Source: Treponema vincentii (lineage in GTDB: Bacteria > Spirochaetota > Spirochaetia > Treponematales > Treponemataceae). Taken from it: a stretch of 64,000 bases of DNA. The stretch spans positions 2,232,001-2,296,000 of the forward strand of contig NZ_CP048020.1 in NCBI RefSeq assembly GCF_010365865.1, given 5' to 3'. Under the pieces are notes generated by a model. The model was not told where the DNA came from and did no database searches. It was given only the letters and a program-made list of their open reading frames with translations. This document shows positions 9,302 to 18,643 of this stretch, piece by piece (position 1 is the stretch's first letter; each line of letters starts with the position of its first letter). The translations under genes and the position numbers were made by a program.

Positions 9302-11803
9302 ATGCGGATAGCTGATTTTACACAGATACATAAAGATGATGTACTCATTGCAGGCGGTAAGGGAGCAAACCTTGGCGAGATGACTGCTGCGGAAATACCG
9401 GTTCCTAAGGGATTTGTGATTACCGCAGATGCGTATCGGGAATTTCTCAAAGAAAATAACATAGATGAAATTATCTTGCGTATTCTTACAGAAGCGCAAA
9501 CGAATGAACAAGCCTTGTTATCCGCAGCAGGAGTATTTCGAGAAAAAATCATAGTAGGACATTTTCCCGTTCAATTGGAAAAAGAGATACGGAATAAATA
9601 TGCGGAACTCGGAGAAGCTGCGAGGGTTGCGGTTCGCTCATCGGCAACAGCGGAAGATTTACCTGATGCGAGTTTTGCAGGCCAGCAGGAAACGTATTTA
9701 AATGTGCAAGGGATAGAAGATGTACTGATTCAAATACGCCATTGCTATGCTTCACTATGGGGAGAGCGAGCGGTAAGTTACCGGTTTAACCAAGGGTATA
9801 ATCAAAGCGCTGTAGCGATTGCCGTTGTCATTCAAGAAATGGTAGAAAGTGAAAAAGCGGGCGTTCTGTTTACCGTCAATCCGGTAACACAAAACAAAGA
9901 TGAAATGCAGATCAACGCAAGTTACGGATTGGGAGAAAGTGTGGTAAGCGGCCGGGTGACGGCAGATAGTTATATTGTAAATAAATCAGGAGATGTACTG
10001 GAAGTAACTATCGGAACTAAAGAAACGCAAATTGTCTATGCGGATAAAAACACAAAAGAAGAATCGGTAAGCGAGGAAAAAAGAACAGCGCGGGCATTGA
10101 ATGATACTGAGATTGCAGCTCTAGTGAGCGCTGCATTAAAAATAGAAAAACACTACGGTATGCCGATGGATATTGAATGGGCAATACAAAAGAACGAAAT
10201 ATATATTTTGCAAGCACGCGCAATAACAACCTTAAAAAACAATGATGATGAGAAGCTTATTCAAAAATATATCTCAAAAAGGCCATTATCAAAAATGATG
10301 AAAGAAAATATGGCTTTTCAGTTTGAAAAAATGCCGTTTGCCTACCGTGCGTTGGACTTTGATTATATGATAGCAATTAACGACCAAAAAGCACGGATAT
10401 TCGCAGAGGGCGGTATTGTTTTTAATTCAAATCCTACAATTGATGACGATGGTATTCAGACACTTCCGGAAAATAAAAAAGGGTTTACTCTGCGTATTTT
10501 TCATATCTTTAAAATCATACGGATGCTCAAAAATTTCGGCTATTGTTCGGACGTATGTAAAAATTTTATGGCTCAGTATGAACAAGAGATAGCACATATT
10601 AAAACCTTAGATTTCGAACATATAACATTAGCCGAATGTACTGTATTTATGGAACAGAGTTATGCGCTGACAGAAAAACTTACATACGATAGATTTAAAT
10701 ATGCCTTATTTCCATCTTTTTTAATGAGCAAAAAATTCACCAAAATAATCAAACGTGTAGATACGAACTACTCCGCCTTTGATTTTTATTGGGAACTCAA
10801 TAATAAAACAGCTGTCGTTACCAATGATATTTCACGCATGGCGGATACGATACGGAAAAACACAGCTCTAACGGAAGCTATATTATCCGGAGAGAGCTTT
10901 AAAACATTATGTATCGATTTTCCTGTATTTAAACAGCTTGCGGATGATTTTATCAAATGCAACGGTTTTAAGTCTGATTACAACTGCTATTGCATCGAAG
11001 CAAAAACATTTATCGAAGATCCCGATAGGCTTGTCAATATTATACGCCCATTATTAAACACCTCTGATACAGCCGATCAGCATTCCGATGATAATAAGAA
11101 TAAAAATTATACGAATTTAATACAGCAATTAAAGCATATTTATGGAAACAAATATCCGCGTATAGAACAAGACATACAGCACTTCCGATACTTCCATGTC
11201 GTTCGAGAAGAATCGCAGTATTTATGGGAAACACTCTTTTATTATGTTAGGCAGTGTGTAAAGCGGATAAATATTCTTCTATTAAATAGCGGAGATTATA
11301 AACATGGAATTGCAAATCTCTTTCACCGTGAGTTAATGCAAGTATTGAAAGCCGGATATATCAGTGATGTTTATAAAGAAAAGATCGCAAGGCGGAATGA
11401 AAAATTTCCACTTGCGGAAAAGGTTTGGGAAGCTTCAAAATTACTGGTGTTCAATTCAAAGGGCGATGTGCTGAAAGGGGTGAGCGGAAGCCCGGGAACT
11501 GCTGTAGGAACGGTGCGCCTTATCCGCACACCTAAAGAATTTTATAAGATGCAAAAAGGAGATGTGCTTGTCTGTCATCTCACCGATCCTGAATGGACAC
11601 CGCTTTTTAAACTTGCAAGCGCCGTCGTTGCGGATACCGGCTCTGCACTCAGCCATGCTGCGATTGTTGCACGGGAGTTTAATATACCGGCAGTATTAGG
11701 CGTCGGTTTTGCCACCACCAAATTCAAGGACGGCGACCTCATCACCGTTGACGGCAATATCGGTGAAGTGCGGAGCAGTGCAGACGCATCAGGTACTTTT
11801 TAA
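9302..11803 (+). CDS. PpsA / rifampin-phosphotransferase-like ATP-dependent dikinase
   Basis: This 833-residue protein starts with a PPDK-type ATP-grasp domain (GGKGANLGEM at residues 17-26; RSSATAEDLPDASFAGQQETYLN). A long middle region of about 400 residues is unlike the PEP/pyruvate TIM barrel. The C-terminus is a swivelling phosphohistidine domain (GSALSHAAIVAREFNIPAVLG). ATP-grasp, divergent middle, then His domain at the C-terminus is the order in rifampin phosphotransferase (Rph); true PEP synthase has the barrel after the His domain. Rph-like modification of a small molecule is therefore at least as likely as PEP synthesis. AGGAG precedes the ATG. The last seven codons and stop lie in a type B palindrome, so the native end may be altered. 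Confidence 0.75.
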   Translation: MRIADFTQIHKDDVLIAGGKGANLGEMTAAEIPVPKGFVITADAYREFLKENNIDEIILRILTEAQTNEQALLSAAGVFREKIIVGHFPVQLEKEIRNKYAELGEAARVAVRSSATAEDLPDASFAGQQETYLNVQGIEDVLIQIRHCYASLWGERAVSYRFNQGYNQSAVAIAVVIQEMVESEKAGVLFTVNPVTQNKDEMQINASYGLGESVVSGRVTADSYIVNKSGDVLEVTIGTKETQIVYADKNTKEESVSEEKRTARALNDTEIAALVSAALKIEKHYGMPMDIEWAIQKNEIYILQARAITTLKNNDDEKLIQKYISKRPLSKMMKENMAFQFEKMPFAYRALDFDYMIAINDQKARIFAEGGIVFNSNPTIDDDGIQTLPENKKGFTLRIFHIFKIIRMLKNFGYCSDVCKNFMAQYEQEIAHIKTLDFEHITLAECTVFMEQSYALTEKLTYDRFKYALFPSFLMSKKFTKIIKRVDTNYSAFDFYWELNNKTAVVTNDISRMADTIRKNTALTEAILSGESFKTLCIDFPVFKQLADDFIKCNGFKSDYNCYCIEAKTFIEDPDRLVNIIRPLLNTSDTADQHSDDNKNKNYTNLIQQLKHIYGNKYPRIEQDIQHFRYFHVVREESQYLWETLFYYVRQCVKRINILLLNSGDYKHGIANLFHRELMQVLKAGYISDVYKEKIARRNEKFPLAEKVWEASKLLVFNSKGDVLKGVSGSPGTAVGTVRLIRTPKEFYKMQKGDVLVCHLTDPEWTPLFKLASAVVADTGSALSHAAIVAREFNIPAVLGVGFATTKFKDGDLITVDGNIGEVRSSADASGTF

Positions 11804-11923
11804 TCACGCCCGCAGAATATGTGAGTCCGTTCAACCAGAATTTCGCCGCTTTGCGACTCAAATGGTTGCCCTGCCTCACATATTCTGCGTTACTTTATAT
11901 ACTCCCCTGATGCGTCTGCACTG
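11776..11923 (+). repeat. type B nested palindrome, copy B1
   Basis: Three nested stems: a perfect 18-bp outer stem (11776-11793 with 11906-11923), a perfect 15-bp middle stem (11811-11825 with 11875-11889) and CAACCA/TGGTTG (11832-11837 with 11863-11868). They surround a 25-nt core at 11838-11862 that begins GAATTTCGCCGC. The core recurs at 51051, whereas the arms differ. The left end supplies the last codons of the preceding gene. Confidence 0.88.
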
Positions 11924-11936
11924 GTTTTGAAAAATA

Positions 11937-12009
11937 GTGGGAAATTTTATTTAAAATTTCCCACAAAAAAGAAGGCAACCGCTCAAAAGATTTTCGATAC
12001 GGTTGCCTT
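11937..12009 (+). repeat. two inverted repeats before the MATE gene
   Basis: GTGGGAAATTTTA (11937-11949) pairs perfectly with 11952-11964. AAGGCAACCG (11972-11981) pairs with CGGTTGCCTT (12000-12009). The second ends about 9 nt before the Shine-Dalgarno region. Neither has a T-run on the plus strand; the second has one on the minus strand, so they may not be plus-strand terminators. Confidence 0.55.
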
Positions 12010-12028
12010 AAATTACGGAGTTGCTAAG

Positions 12029-13393
12029 ATGGATTCAAAAGAGCAAAGACGATTCAATATTTTAACAAAACCGATTTTTCCGCTATTGGTCAAAATGTCA
12101 ATTCCGACAATAATCGGCATGTTGATCAGCGTTATATATAATTTAACCGATACCTTTTTTGTCGGACAATTACACAACAGATCAATGATTGCGGCAATCG
12201 GTGTGGTGTTCAGTTTTGTCAGTGTTATTCAAGCAATCGGGTTTTGGTATGGCTACGGCAGCGGTAATGTAATGTCAAAAAAAATCGGCGCAAAAGACTA
12301 TGCGGAAGCGGAAATTTTTTCTTCAATAGGTATTGTCATTGCAATCGTAACCGGCATCGTAATCGCAATCGCAGCATATATTTTTGTTGTACCGCTTGCA
12401 AAACTGATCGGCGGTAGTGCATCGCAGGATGTACTCACCTTTACAGTGCAGTACTTAAAGATCATTATCATCAGCATTCCGTTCAGTTTATACGCAATAA
12501 CCGTGTATAATCAGCTGCGCCTGTGCGGGAATGTACGCGATGGAATGATCGGCTTACTTTCCGGAATGTTGAGCAATATGGCGCTGGATCCGCTGCTGAT
12601 GTTTCCGCTTAACATGGGGTTTATCGGTGCAGGCTATGCAACGCTCATCGGCCAGATAATCGGGTGCATTGTGTTGACGCTCTTAGCAAAACGACACGAG
12701 AGTATTTCGTTCAATCTAAAAAAAGTACAATGCAACAAGGCGCGCATGTATCATATTCTTGCGGGAGGGCTTCCTAATTTTTCGCGGCAGGCAATTACCG
12801 GTGCCGCATTGGTGCTGCTCAATGTTACGGCAGCGCACTACGGTGAAAGTATGATTGCTGCTTTGACGATAAGTTCAAAAGTTGTCGCATTGGCTTTTAT
12901 GATTATGATCGGCTGGGGACAGGGGTTTCAACCGATTTGTGCAATGAATTACGGCGCAAAAAAATACTCCAGAGTAAAAAGAGCTTTTATTACTACCGTT
13001 GCCGTGGGTACCGTTTTTTTAACAATCGCCTCAATAATCTTATACATCTTTGCCGAACAATGTATGCAGATGATGTCAAACGATGATGAAGTTGTATCTA
13101 CCGGAATTAAGATACTCAGGATGCAATGCTTCTCGCTGCCGTTGCTCGGCGCTTTTGCCGTCAGCAGTATGTTCATGCAGAATATCGGCAATTATTTTTC
13201 AGCGCTCCTGATATCAATTTCACGGCAAGGCTTTTTTTATGTGCCGCTCTTATATGTTTTACCTGCCCTATACGGAAAAACCGGGATCTACCTGTTGCAG
13301 CCGGTTTCCGATTTTTTATCGTTCCTGTTTGCCGTTACGGTGGTGTGTAGGTGGTATGGGAAAAAGAACCCATCCAATAGTTGTACAAATTAG
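12029..13393 (+). CDS. MATE-family multidrug exporter
   Basis: This 454-residue integral membrane protein has about 12 hydrophobic segments and the MatE motifs near the N-terminus (IGMLISVIYNLTDTFFVGQL) and second half (GWGQGFQPICAMNYGAKKY). Such proteins export cationic drugs or metabolites using Na+ or H+ gradients. The frame is open to 11927, but that part lies in palindromes; the ATG at 12029 follows GGAG by 8 nt. It follows the Rph-like gene on the same strand, consistent with, but not proof of, a drug-response locus under the TetR regulator. Confidence 0.9.
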   Translation: MDSKEQRRFNILTKPIFPLLVKMSIPTIIGMLISVIYNLTDTFFVGQLHNRSMIAAIGVVFSFVSVIQAIGFWYGYGSGNVMSKKIGAKDYAEAEIFSSIGIVIAIVTGIVIAIAAYIFVVPLAKLIGGSASQDVLTFTVQYLKIIIISIPFSLYAITVYNQLRLCGNVRDGMIGLLSGMLSNMALDPLLMFPLNMGFIGAGYATLIGQIIGCIVLTLLAKRHESISFNLKKVQCNKARMYHILAGGLPNFSRQAITGAALVLLNVTAAHYGESMIAALTISSKVVALAFMIMIGWGQGFQPICAMNYGAKKYSRVKRAFITTVAVGTVFLTIASIILYIFAEQCMQMMSNDDEVVSTGIKILRMQCFSLPLLGAFAVSSMFMQNIGNYFSALLISISRQGFFYVPLLYVLPALYGKTGIYLLQPVSDFLSFLFAVTVVCRWYGKKNPSNSCTN

Positions 13394-13464
13394 TTAAAGT
13401 ATTCCTATCATTTCACAATTTTAATACCTTTATTGTTTTTTATAATTATGCTAAGCTCTCACCT

Positions 13465-14301
13465 ATGACCAGTATAAGCAATGTTATCGAAAATTTCACC
13501 GGCTTTTTTACTACCGAAACAAACGAAATACTCACTGCAAAAATATGGAGTATTACACAATTTATTGTAATTCTTTTTGTTCTCTCTCTCTTCTTTAGAG
13601 TAGTTAATTCCATCGTAAAAAAAATTACCGTAAAAAAATGTTCACTGCAAATACAGCATGTAATCAATAAGATTATCCGATACGCGGGTTTTACTGTCAT
13701 GGTGTTAACAGCCTTTCATCGTTTAGGCATAGATATCAGTGCAATACTCGGAGCTGCGGGAATTGCCGGCGTTGCTATTGGCTTTGCAGCACAAACTTCA
13801 ATATCAAATATTATTTCCGGACTCTTTGTTATAACCGAACGGGCATTTAAAATAAACGACACTATCGAAGTAAACGGGACAATAGGCACTGTGCAAGCAA
13901 TTAATTTATTGTCGGTTATTCTCAAAACATTTGACAGCCAATATGTCAGAATTCCGAATGAGACCATCATAAAAGCAAACCTGATTAATTACTCACAGTT
14001 TCCGTATCGGCGTGTAAAGACGGAATTGTCCGTCGCTTATGGTACTGATTTAAGAAGAACGGAACAAATTCTATTAGCCGTTGCAAAAAACAATGCATTC
14101 ACTCTTGATGATCCGGCGCCTTCAATTCTTTGGACAAGCTTTTCAAGTTCAAGTATTGATTTTACGCTTATGACATGGACAAAAATCGAAGACTTTAGAA
14201 ATTTACGTAATTCATTATTCATCGAAATAGATGAAAAGCTTAAACAGGAAAATATAATCGTACCCTTCCAGCAACTCGACATTCATATAAAGGATGACTA
14301 A
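13465..14301 (+). CDS. mscS: MscS-family small-conductance mechanosensitive channel
   Basis: This 278-residue protein has three transmembrane segments, the pore-lining third helix with its Gly/Ala pattern (LGAAGIAGVAIGFAAQ) and the cytoplasmic beta domain (NDTIEVNGTIGTVQ, FDSQYVRIPN). Such channels release solutes on hypo-osmotic shock. The length matches E. coli MscS (286). The ATG at 13465 is preferred because TATAAT at 13441-13446 lies between it and upstream in-frame starts. It overlaps no gene and seems to have its own promoter. Confidence 0.92.
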   Translation: MTSISNVIENFTGFFTTETNEILTAKIWSITQFIVILFVLSLFFRVVNSIVKKITVKKCSLQIQHVINKIIRYAGFTVMVLTAFHRLGIDISAILGAAGIAGVAIGFAAQTSISNIISGLFVITERAFKINDTIEVNGTIGTVQAINLLSVILKTFDSQYVRIPNETIIKANLINYSQFPYRRVKTELSVAYGTDLRRTEQILLAVAKNNAFTLDDPAPSILWTSFSSSSIDFTLMTWTKIEDFRNLRNSLFIEIDEKLKQENIIVPFQQLDIHIKDD

Positions 14302-14588
14302 ACAATAACGATACCCGAACTTGACCAATCAATACCTCCAACACAGAGCATTGCCGAGGACGGCGGGTATTAAACTCTCCGCACAAATAAAAAACCTCTC
14401 AGCCCTTACATTGTAAGTTCCGGCAGATATTGCAAAAACAAAACGTCCCTCTGAAATAGTATGCTTATGTTACAGCGACTTGAAGAAAAATGAGCCGTAC
14501 GAAATATTTTTATCTTTTATAAATTTAATGCGATCTGCTATAAACACAGACCGCATTTTATGCACAATGATTTAATAACCGTCTTGTC
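14302..14588. terminator. convergent intergenic region with a bidirectional terminator
   Basis: Between convergent mscS and the iron-binding protein gene. AATGCGATCTG (14527-14537) pairs with CAGACCGCATT (14547-14557), one mismatch, with A/T runs on both sides. Nothing else recognised. Confidence 0.55.
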
Positions 14589-15623
14589 CTACTTTGACTT
14601 AATTGCGTTGTTCCATGCTTCGAGCAGGCGGTTCTTGTTTTGACCCGACCAGATAAAATCATATTTAATGAGCTTGGTATCACGTAATGCAACAGCTTCA
14701 TCGGGAGTATGCGCATCGGGATTAGTCAAGAAGTGATAGGAGTCGGTATATTTCTGACCGATTTCGAGGCACGCGGGAGTCATACACCAGTCGATGAATA
14801 TCTTGGCAGCTTCAGCCTCGGGAGCGCCTTTGATCATAGCAACGGATCCAACCTCGTAACTGGTACCATCTTTCGGAACGGAAAGATGAATGTTGGTATA
14901 ACCTTGTTTCATCAACCGGATACCGTTGTGCAAAAAGGTAATACCGACGGCGCATTCGCCGAGCGCAGCCGACCGGGACGGCGCTTCACCGCTTTTAGTA
15001 TACTGCTTAACTTGACCGTTCAACGCCTTCATATACTGAATACCTTCTTTTTCTCCCCGCATCTGTACCATTGTTGAAAGCAACAAATAACCGGTGGATG
15101 CAGAACCGGGATTCGATACGATAATTTGTCCTTTAAATTCAGGCTTTAATAAGTCGTTCCACGATTCAGGATAGGCGACACCGGGGTGATCTTCAAACCA
15201 GCGTTTGTCGCAGATAAAACCGAGATAGCCTACGGTAAGCCCTGTCCAATAACCTTCCGCATCTTTAAAGTTCGGTGCAATTTTTGCGGCAGACGGCGAA
15301 ACGTATGCTTCCAATAATCCCTCACCCTTTGCAGTGATGAACGAATCGGCAGATCCGCCGTACCATACGCTTGCTTTCGGGTTTGCTTTTTCCGCACGAA
15401 TCCGGCTCAAGGCTTCGCCTGCGCTCATACGTACAAAATCGACGTGAATACCGGTTGCTTTTTCAAACTCTGCTGCAACCTTCATACCGTACTCTTCAAC
15501 ATAACCGACATACATCGTCAAATGTTTCGGTTTTCCATTCCCCTGCTCCGCTTGCCCACCCATAGCAAAGAGCATTCCTGCAGCAACGATCGCTGCAAGC
15601 ATCATACTGCACATTTTTTTCAT
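14589..15623 (-). CDS. ABC transporter substrate-binding protein, Fe3+ type (FbpA/AfuA family)
   Basis: This 344-residue exported protein has a signal peptide (MKKMCSMMLAAIVAAGMLFA) and a family 1/extracellular binding fold: VGYVEEYGMKVAAEFEKATG and VWYGGSADSF near the N-terminus, then GYLGFICDKRWF and SNPGSASTGY. It resembles ferric-ion binding proteins, though phosphonate, sugar-phosphate or thiamine ligands occur in this group. It follows the permease and ATPase genes. AGGAGG fixes the start. No lipobox was identified. Confidence 0.85.
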   Translation of the reverse strand: MKKMCSMMLAAIVAAGMLFAMGGQAEQGNGKPKHLTMYVGYVEEYGMKVAAEFEKATGIHVDFVRMSAGEALSRIRAEKANPKASVWYGGSADSFITAKGEGLLEAYVSPSAAKIAPNFKDAEGYWTGLTVGYLGFICDKRWFEDHPGVAYPESWNDLLKPEFKGQIIVSNPGSASTGYLLLSTMVQMRGEKEGIQYMKALNGQVKQYTKSGEAPSRSAALGECAVGITFLHNGIRLMKQGYTNIHLSVPKDGTSYEVGSVAMIKGAPEAEAAKIFIDWCMTPACLEIGQKYTDSYHFLTNPDAHTPDEAVALRDTKLIKYDFIWSGQNKNRLLEAWNNAIKSK

Positions 15624-15645
15624 ATAGACCTCCTCATTAATGGGA

Positions 15646-15678
15646 ACCTCTGAAAATCCAGCTTGGTTTTTTAGAGGT
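15646..15678 (-). repeat. intra-operon hairpin between ATPase and binding-protein genes
   Basis: ACCTCTGAAAA pairs with TTTTTAGAGGT, one mismatch. It sits in the 58-nt gap and may stabilise or attenuate the mRNA. Confidence 0.5.
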
Positions 15679-15681
15679 GTC

Positions 15682-16770
15682 CTAATCTACTATATATATG
15701 CTATCCTCATGCAGACGGATAGATACATGCTCATTTTCTGCAAACAGCTTACCGCCCATCGGGTTAAGTTGTTCGGCATCCAGTACGATATCGCCGAGTT
15801 TAACTCGGTACTCTTGGTGTGCGCCCATAAAAGCAGACATCACAATATCGCCTTCAAACTGACCTTCCGTACCGACCGTTACGGATTCGGGGCGCACTAC
15901 GGCGGTTACCGTGTCGCCTACGGCGAATTGCTTTTTTGCATAATTTGTTATGTGCAACACCGTACCGTACAGTTCAACGGCAAGGCCGTGCTCATCACGC
16001 CCCTTTACCTCGCCCTTAATAAAGTTTGCCCGCCCGATAAAGTCGGCGACAAAAACAGAAGCAGGACGCAGATATACTTCTTGCGGTGTTCCTACCTGCT
16101 CTATCTTCCCCTTATTCATAATGATGATACGGTCGGAAAGCGCCATTGCTTCCGCCTGATCGTGGGTTACATAGATACTCGTAACACCGAGCTTACGCTG
16201 AATCTTGCGGATTTCGGTACGCATATTTACGCGCAGTTTTGCATCGAGGTTAGACAGCGGTTCATCAAACAGCATTACAGCAGGTTCCATAATGAGGGCA
16301 CGGGCAAGTGCCACACGCTGCTGCTGTCCGCCGGATATCTGCGTTGGGAAGCGGCTTTCCATACCGGTTAGCCCGACCAGCTCAATCATCGCTCCGACCT
16401 TTCGGCTGATTTCTTCTTTAGATAATTTACGGAGCCTCAATCCGTATGAAATGTTATTAAACACATCATAATGGGGAAATAACGCATACGATTGGAACAC
16501 CATCGCAGTATCGCGCTTATCAGGAGTTAAACTATTAATCCGCTCATTTCCCAGAAACATATCGCCTGACGTCGGTGTTTCAAAACCTGCGATCATCCGC
16601 AGCGTAGTGGTTTTTCCGCAGCCGGAAGGACCAAGCAGCGTTACGAATTCGCCTGCATTGATGGTAAGATCAATATCATTGACCGCGCGGAACACCGACT
16701 TATCGGGAGAAACATATTCTTTTACAATGTGCTCTAACCGTACCGGTTGAGATTTCTCATTCTTTACCAT
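15682..16770 (-). CDS. ABC transporter ATP-binding protein, FbpC/PotA type
   Basis: This 362-residue ATPase has Walker A GPSGCGKTT (about residue 42), Q-loop FQSYALFPH, signature ISGGQQQRVALARAL, Walker B VMLFDEPLSNLD and switch VTHDQAEA. A C-terminal TOBE-type regulatory domain (about 240-362, ending VSIRLHEDSIYIVD) is typical of importers in the Fe3+/spermidine/sulfate group. It powers the permease encoded just upstream. Confidence 0.92.
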   Translation of the reverse strand: MVKNEKSQPVRLEHIVKEYVSPDKSVFRAVNDIDLTINAGEFVTLLGPSGCGKTTTLRMIAGFETPTSGDMFLGNERINSLTPDKRDTAMVFQSYALFPHYDVFNNISYGLRLRKLSKEEISRKVGAMIELVGLTGMESRFPTQISGGQQQRVALARALIMEPAVMLFDEPLSNLDAKLRVNMRTEIRKIQRKLGVTSIYVTHDQAEAMALSDRIIIMNKGKIEQVGTPQEVYLRPASVFVADFIGRANFIKGEVKGRDEHGLAVELYGTVLHITNYAKKQFAVGDTVTAVVRPESVTVGTEGQFEGDIVMSAFMGAHQEYRVKLGDIVLDAEQLNPMGGKLFAENEHVSIRLHEDSIYIVD

Positions 16771-16794
16771 ATCGTTACCTCATTGTGTGAACAA

Positions 16795-16833
16795 GGGTAT
16801 CTCTAAAAACTAACCGAGCTTTTAGAGATACCC
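16795..16833 (-). repeat. perfect 14-bp hairpin between permease and ATPase genes
   Basis: GGGTATCTCTAAAA (16795-16808) pairs exactly with 16820-16833. It lies inside the 64-nt intra-operon gap, like the hairpin before the binding-protein gene. Confidence 0.65.
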
Positions 16834-16834
16834 A

Positions 16835-18502
16835 TTATGTCAATTTAATGTCTTTTTTATTTACGCCGAGCAACCGTATCAGCCGGTAGAGGATTGCAAT
16901 CGCAATGTATACAACGACAATCAGCATCGTTGATAAGGCCGAAGCGACGCCGAATTTTCCCGAGTCTACCTGATCGAGAATGGAAACCGTCAAAAGCTTG
17001 TACCGTGCCGATACCAAAAAGATAACGGCGCTGATCGATGTCATACTCTTTACAAAAGTGTAGACGAGTCCGCCGAAAAATGCGGTTTTAATGAGCGGCA
17101 GTGTAACGGTTGTAAATGTCGTAAACGAGTTCGCGCCTAAATCAGCCGCTGCTTCTTCTATAGAAGGATCAATCTGCTTTAATGAGGTTACACCCGATTG
17201 TACGCCGACGGGAAGATAGCGGAACACATACGACAGCACGATGATGAGCATTGTACCGGTAAGCACAAGCGGCGGAGTATTAAAGGACAGCACATAACCG
17301 ATTCCCATGACCGTACCCGGCACCGTCATACCGAGCATCGAAATCAATTCCATTGCTTTTCTACCGACAAACCGCTTACGTACCGTTAAAAAGGCGATAA
17401 CCATTGCCAATATACCGGTAACCGGAGTCGCAAGCGCCGCCATCAACGTTGAATCACGGAGACTCTTCATACCGATACCGAATGCATACCGGTAGTGTTC
17501 AAGAGTGAACGTATAATTAATACCCCACAGTTTAACGAACGAAACAAGCGGAATGAGGATATACAAGCCGATAACGATGAACGAAATAAAATAGCAGCCT
17601 GCATTGATGGGCGCTGCGATATGTTTTTCATCAATGAGCACTCGTCCGCGTGCCGCCTTGCCGGTAATGGTAACAAAGGTTTTCTTTTCTACCCAGAGCT
17701 TACTAAGCGCAAAAAGACCGATCGAAATCAGCAGCAATAAAATAGCCACTGCTGCGCCGCCCTGCATATCATAATTACCGATTGCCTGATAGTAAATTTG
17801 TGTCGCTAAGGTTTGATAGTTGCCGCCGATGGTGATGGGATTCCCGAAGTCGGCAACCGATTTGATAAATACCAGCAAAAATGCGTTCGCAATACCGGGT
17901 AAGCAAAGCGGCAACGTAACGTGAAGAAAGGTCTTGCCCCGTGAAGCACCCATATTGCGGGCTGCTTCTTCAATTGAAGGATCAATCGAACCGAGCACTC
18001 CGTTTAAAAGCAAGTATGCAATAGGAAAGTACGAGAGCGTTTGTGCAAACAAAAGCCCGCGGAATCCGTAGATATTCACATCCTGTAAACCGAGCAGCGT
18101 GTAAGAAATCAGCCCCCTGCTGCCGAACAACAAGATAATCGACAATGCGATGGCAAAAGGCGGCGAAACAATCGGAAGCATGGCAATCAGGTTGAAAAGC
18201 CGCTTCCAGCGCATGTGGACATAAGCGGCACTGTAGGCAAACAAAAAACCGATAGCAGTAGAAAGGATGCCGCTCGCTGCCCCAAGCGTCAAACTATGAC
18301 TGAGTGCCTTAAAATTTTCTTCCGACGTAAACGCACGGAGATATGCATCAAAGGAAACGACACCTTCATACGAAATAAAACTTTGAATGAGTACTTTTAC
18401 TAATGGGATAACGGCAAACACAATCAGCGAAACCATTGTAAATATAATGGTAAACACTAAAAGCGGATCAACCGGTTTGTTTGACGCCGGCATCTTCAGC
18501 AT
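16835..18502 (-). CDS. ABC transporter permease, two-domain FbpB type
   Basis: This 555-residue membrane protein has about 12 transmembrane segments and two binding-protein-dependent permease domains. Each carries an EAA loop: IEEAARNMGASRGKTFLHVTLPL in the first half (quoted in part by its key residues EAA, G, LPL) and IEEAAADLGANSFTTF in the second. This duplicated layout is the FbpB/CysT-like Fe3+ importer form. AGGAG lies 9 nt before the ATG. It is first in the permease-ATPase-binding-protein operon and divergent from the RpiR regulator. Confidence 0.9.
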   Translation of the reverse strand: MLKMPASNKPVDPLLVFTIIFTMVSLIVFAVIPLVKVLIQSFISYEGVVSFDAYLRAFTSEENFKALSHSLTLGAASGILSTAIGFLFAYSAAYVHMRWKRLFNLIAMLPIVSPPFAIALSIILLFGSRGLISYTLLGLQDVNIYGFRGLLFAQTLSYFPIAYLLLNGVLGSIDPSIEEAARNMGASRGKTFLHVTLPLCLPGIANAFLLVFIKSVADFGNPITIGGNYQTLATQIYYQAIGNYDMQGGAAVAILLLLISIGLFALSKLWVEKKTFVTITGKAARGRVLIDEKHIAAPINAGCYFISFIVIGLYILIPLVSFVKLWGINYTFTLEHYRYAFGIGMKSLRDSTLMAALATPVTGILAMVIAFLTVRKRFVGRKAMELISMLGMTVPGTVMGIGYVLSFNTPPLVLTGTMLIIVLSYVFRYLPVGVQSGVTSLKQIDPSIEEAAADLGANSFTTFTTVTLPLIKTAFFGGLVYTFVKSMTSISAVIFLVSARYKLLTVSILDQVDSGKFGVASALSTMLIVVVYIAIAILYRLIRLLGVNKKDIKLT

Positions 18503-18604
18503 ATCTGCAATCTCCTTCTAAACGATCCCTCAAAAAAACAATTGAGGTGAACTATACTAATAGCTTACACCGAAGAATATCTGCTGTCAAGAAAAAAATA
18601 TTCC

Positions 18605-18633
18605 TTGCATAAAAAAAATTTTCAAGATATACT
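18605..18633 (+). promoter_or_regulatory. rpiR promoter, near-leaderless
   Basis: TTGCAT (18605-18610), a 17-nt spacer, TATACT (18628-18633), then ATG 10 nt further on. This -35/spacer/-10 combination is identical to that of aspS. Confidence 0.7.
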
Positions 18634-18643
18634 AATAAGAGAG

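Noticed and set aside
11937-12009. Plus-strand terminator before the MATE gene
   Set aside because: No T-run follows either stem on the plus strand.
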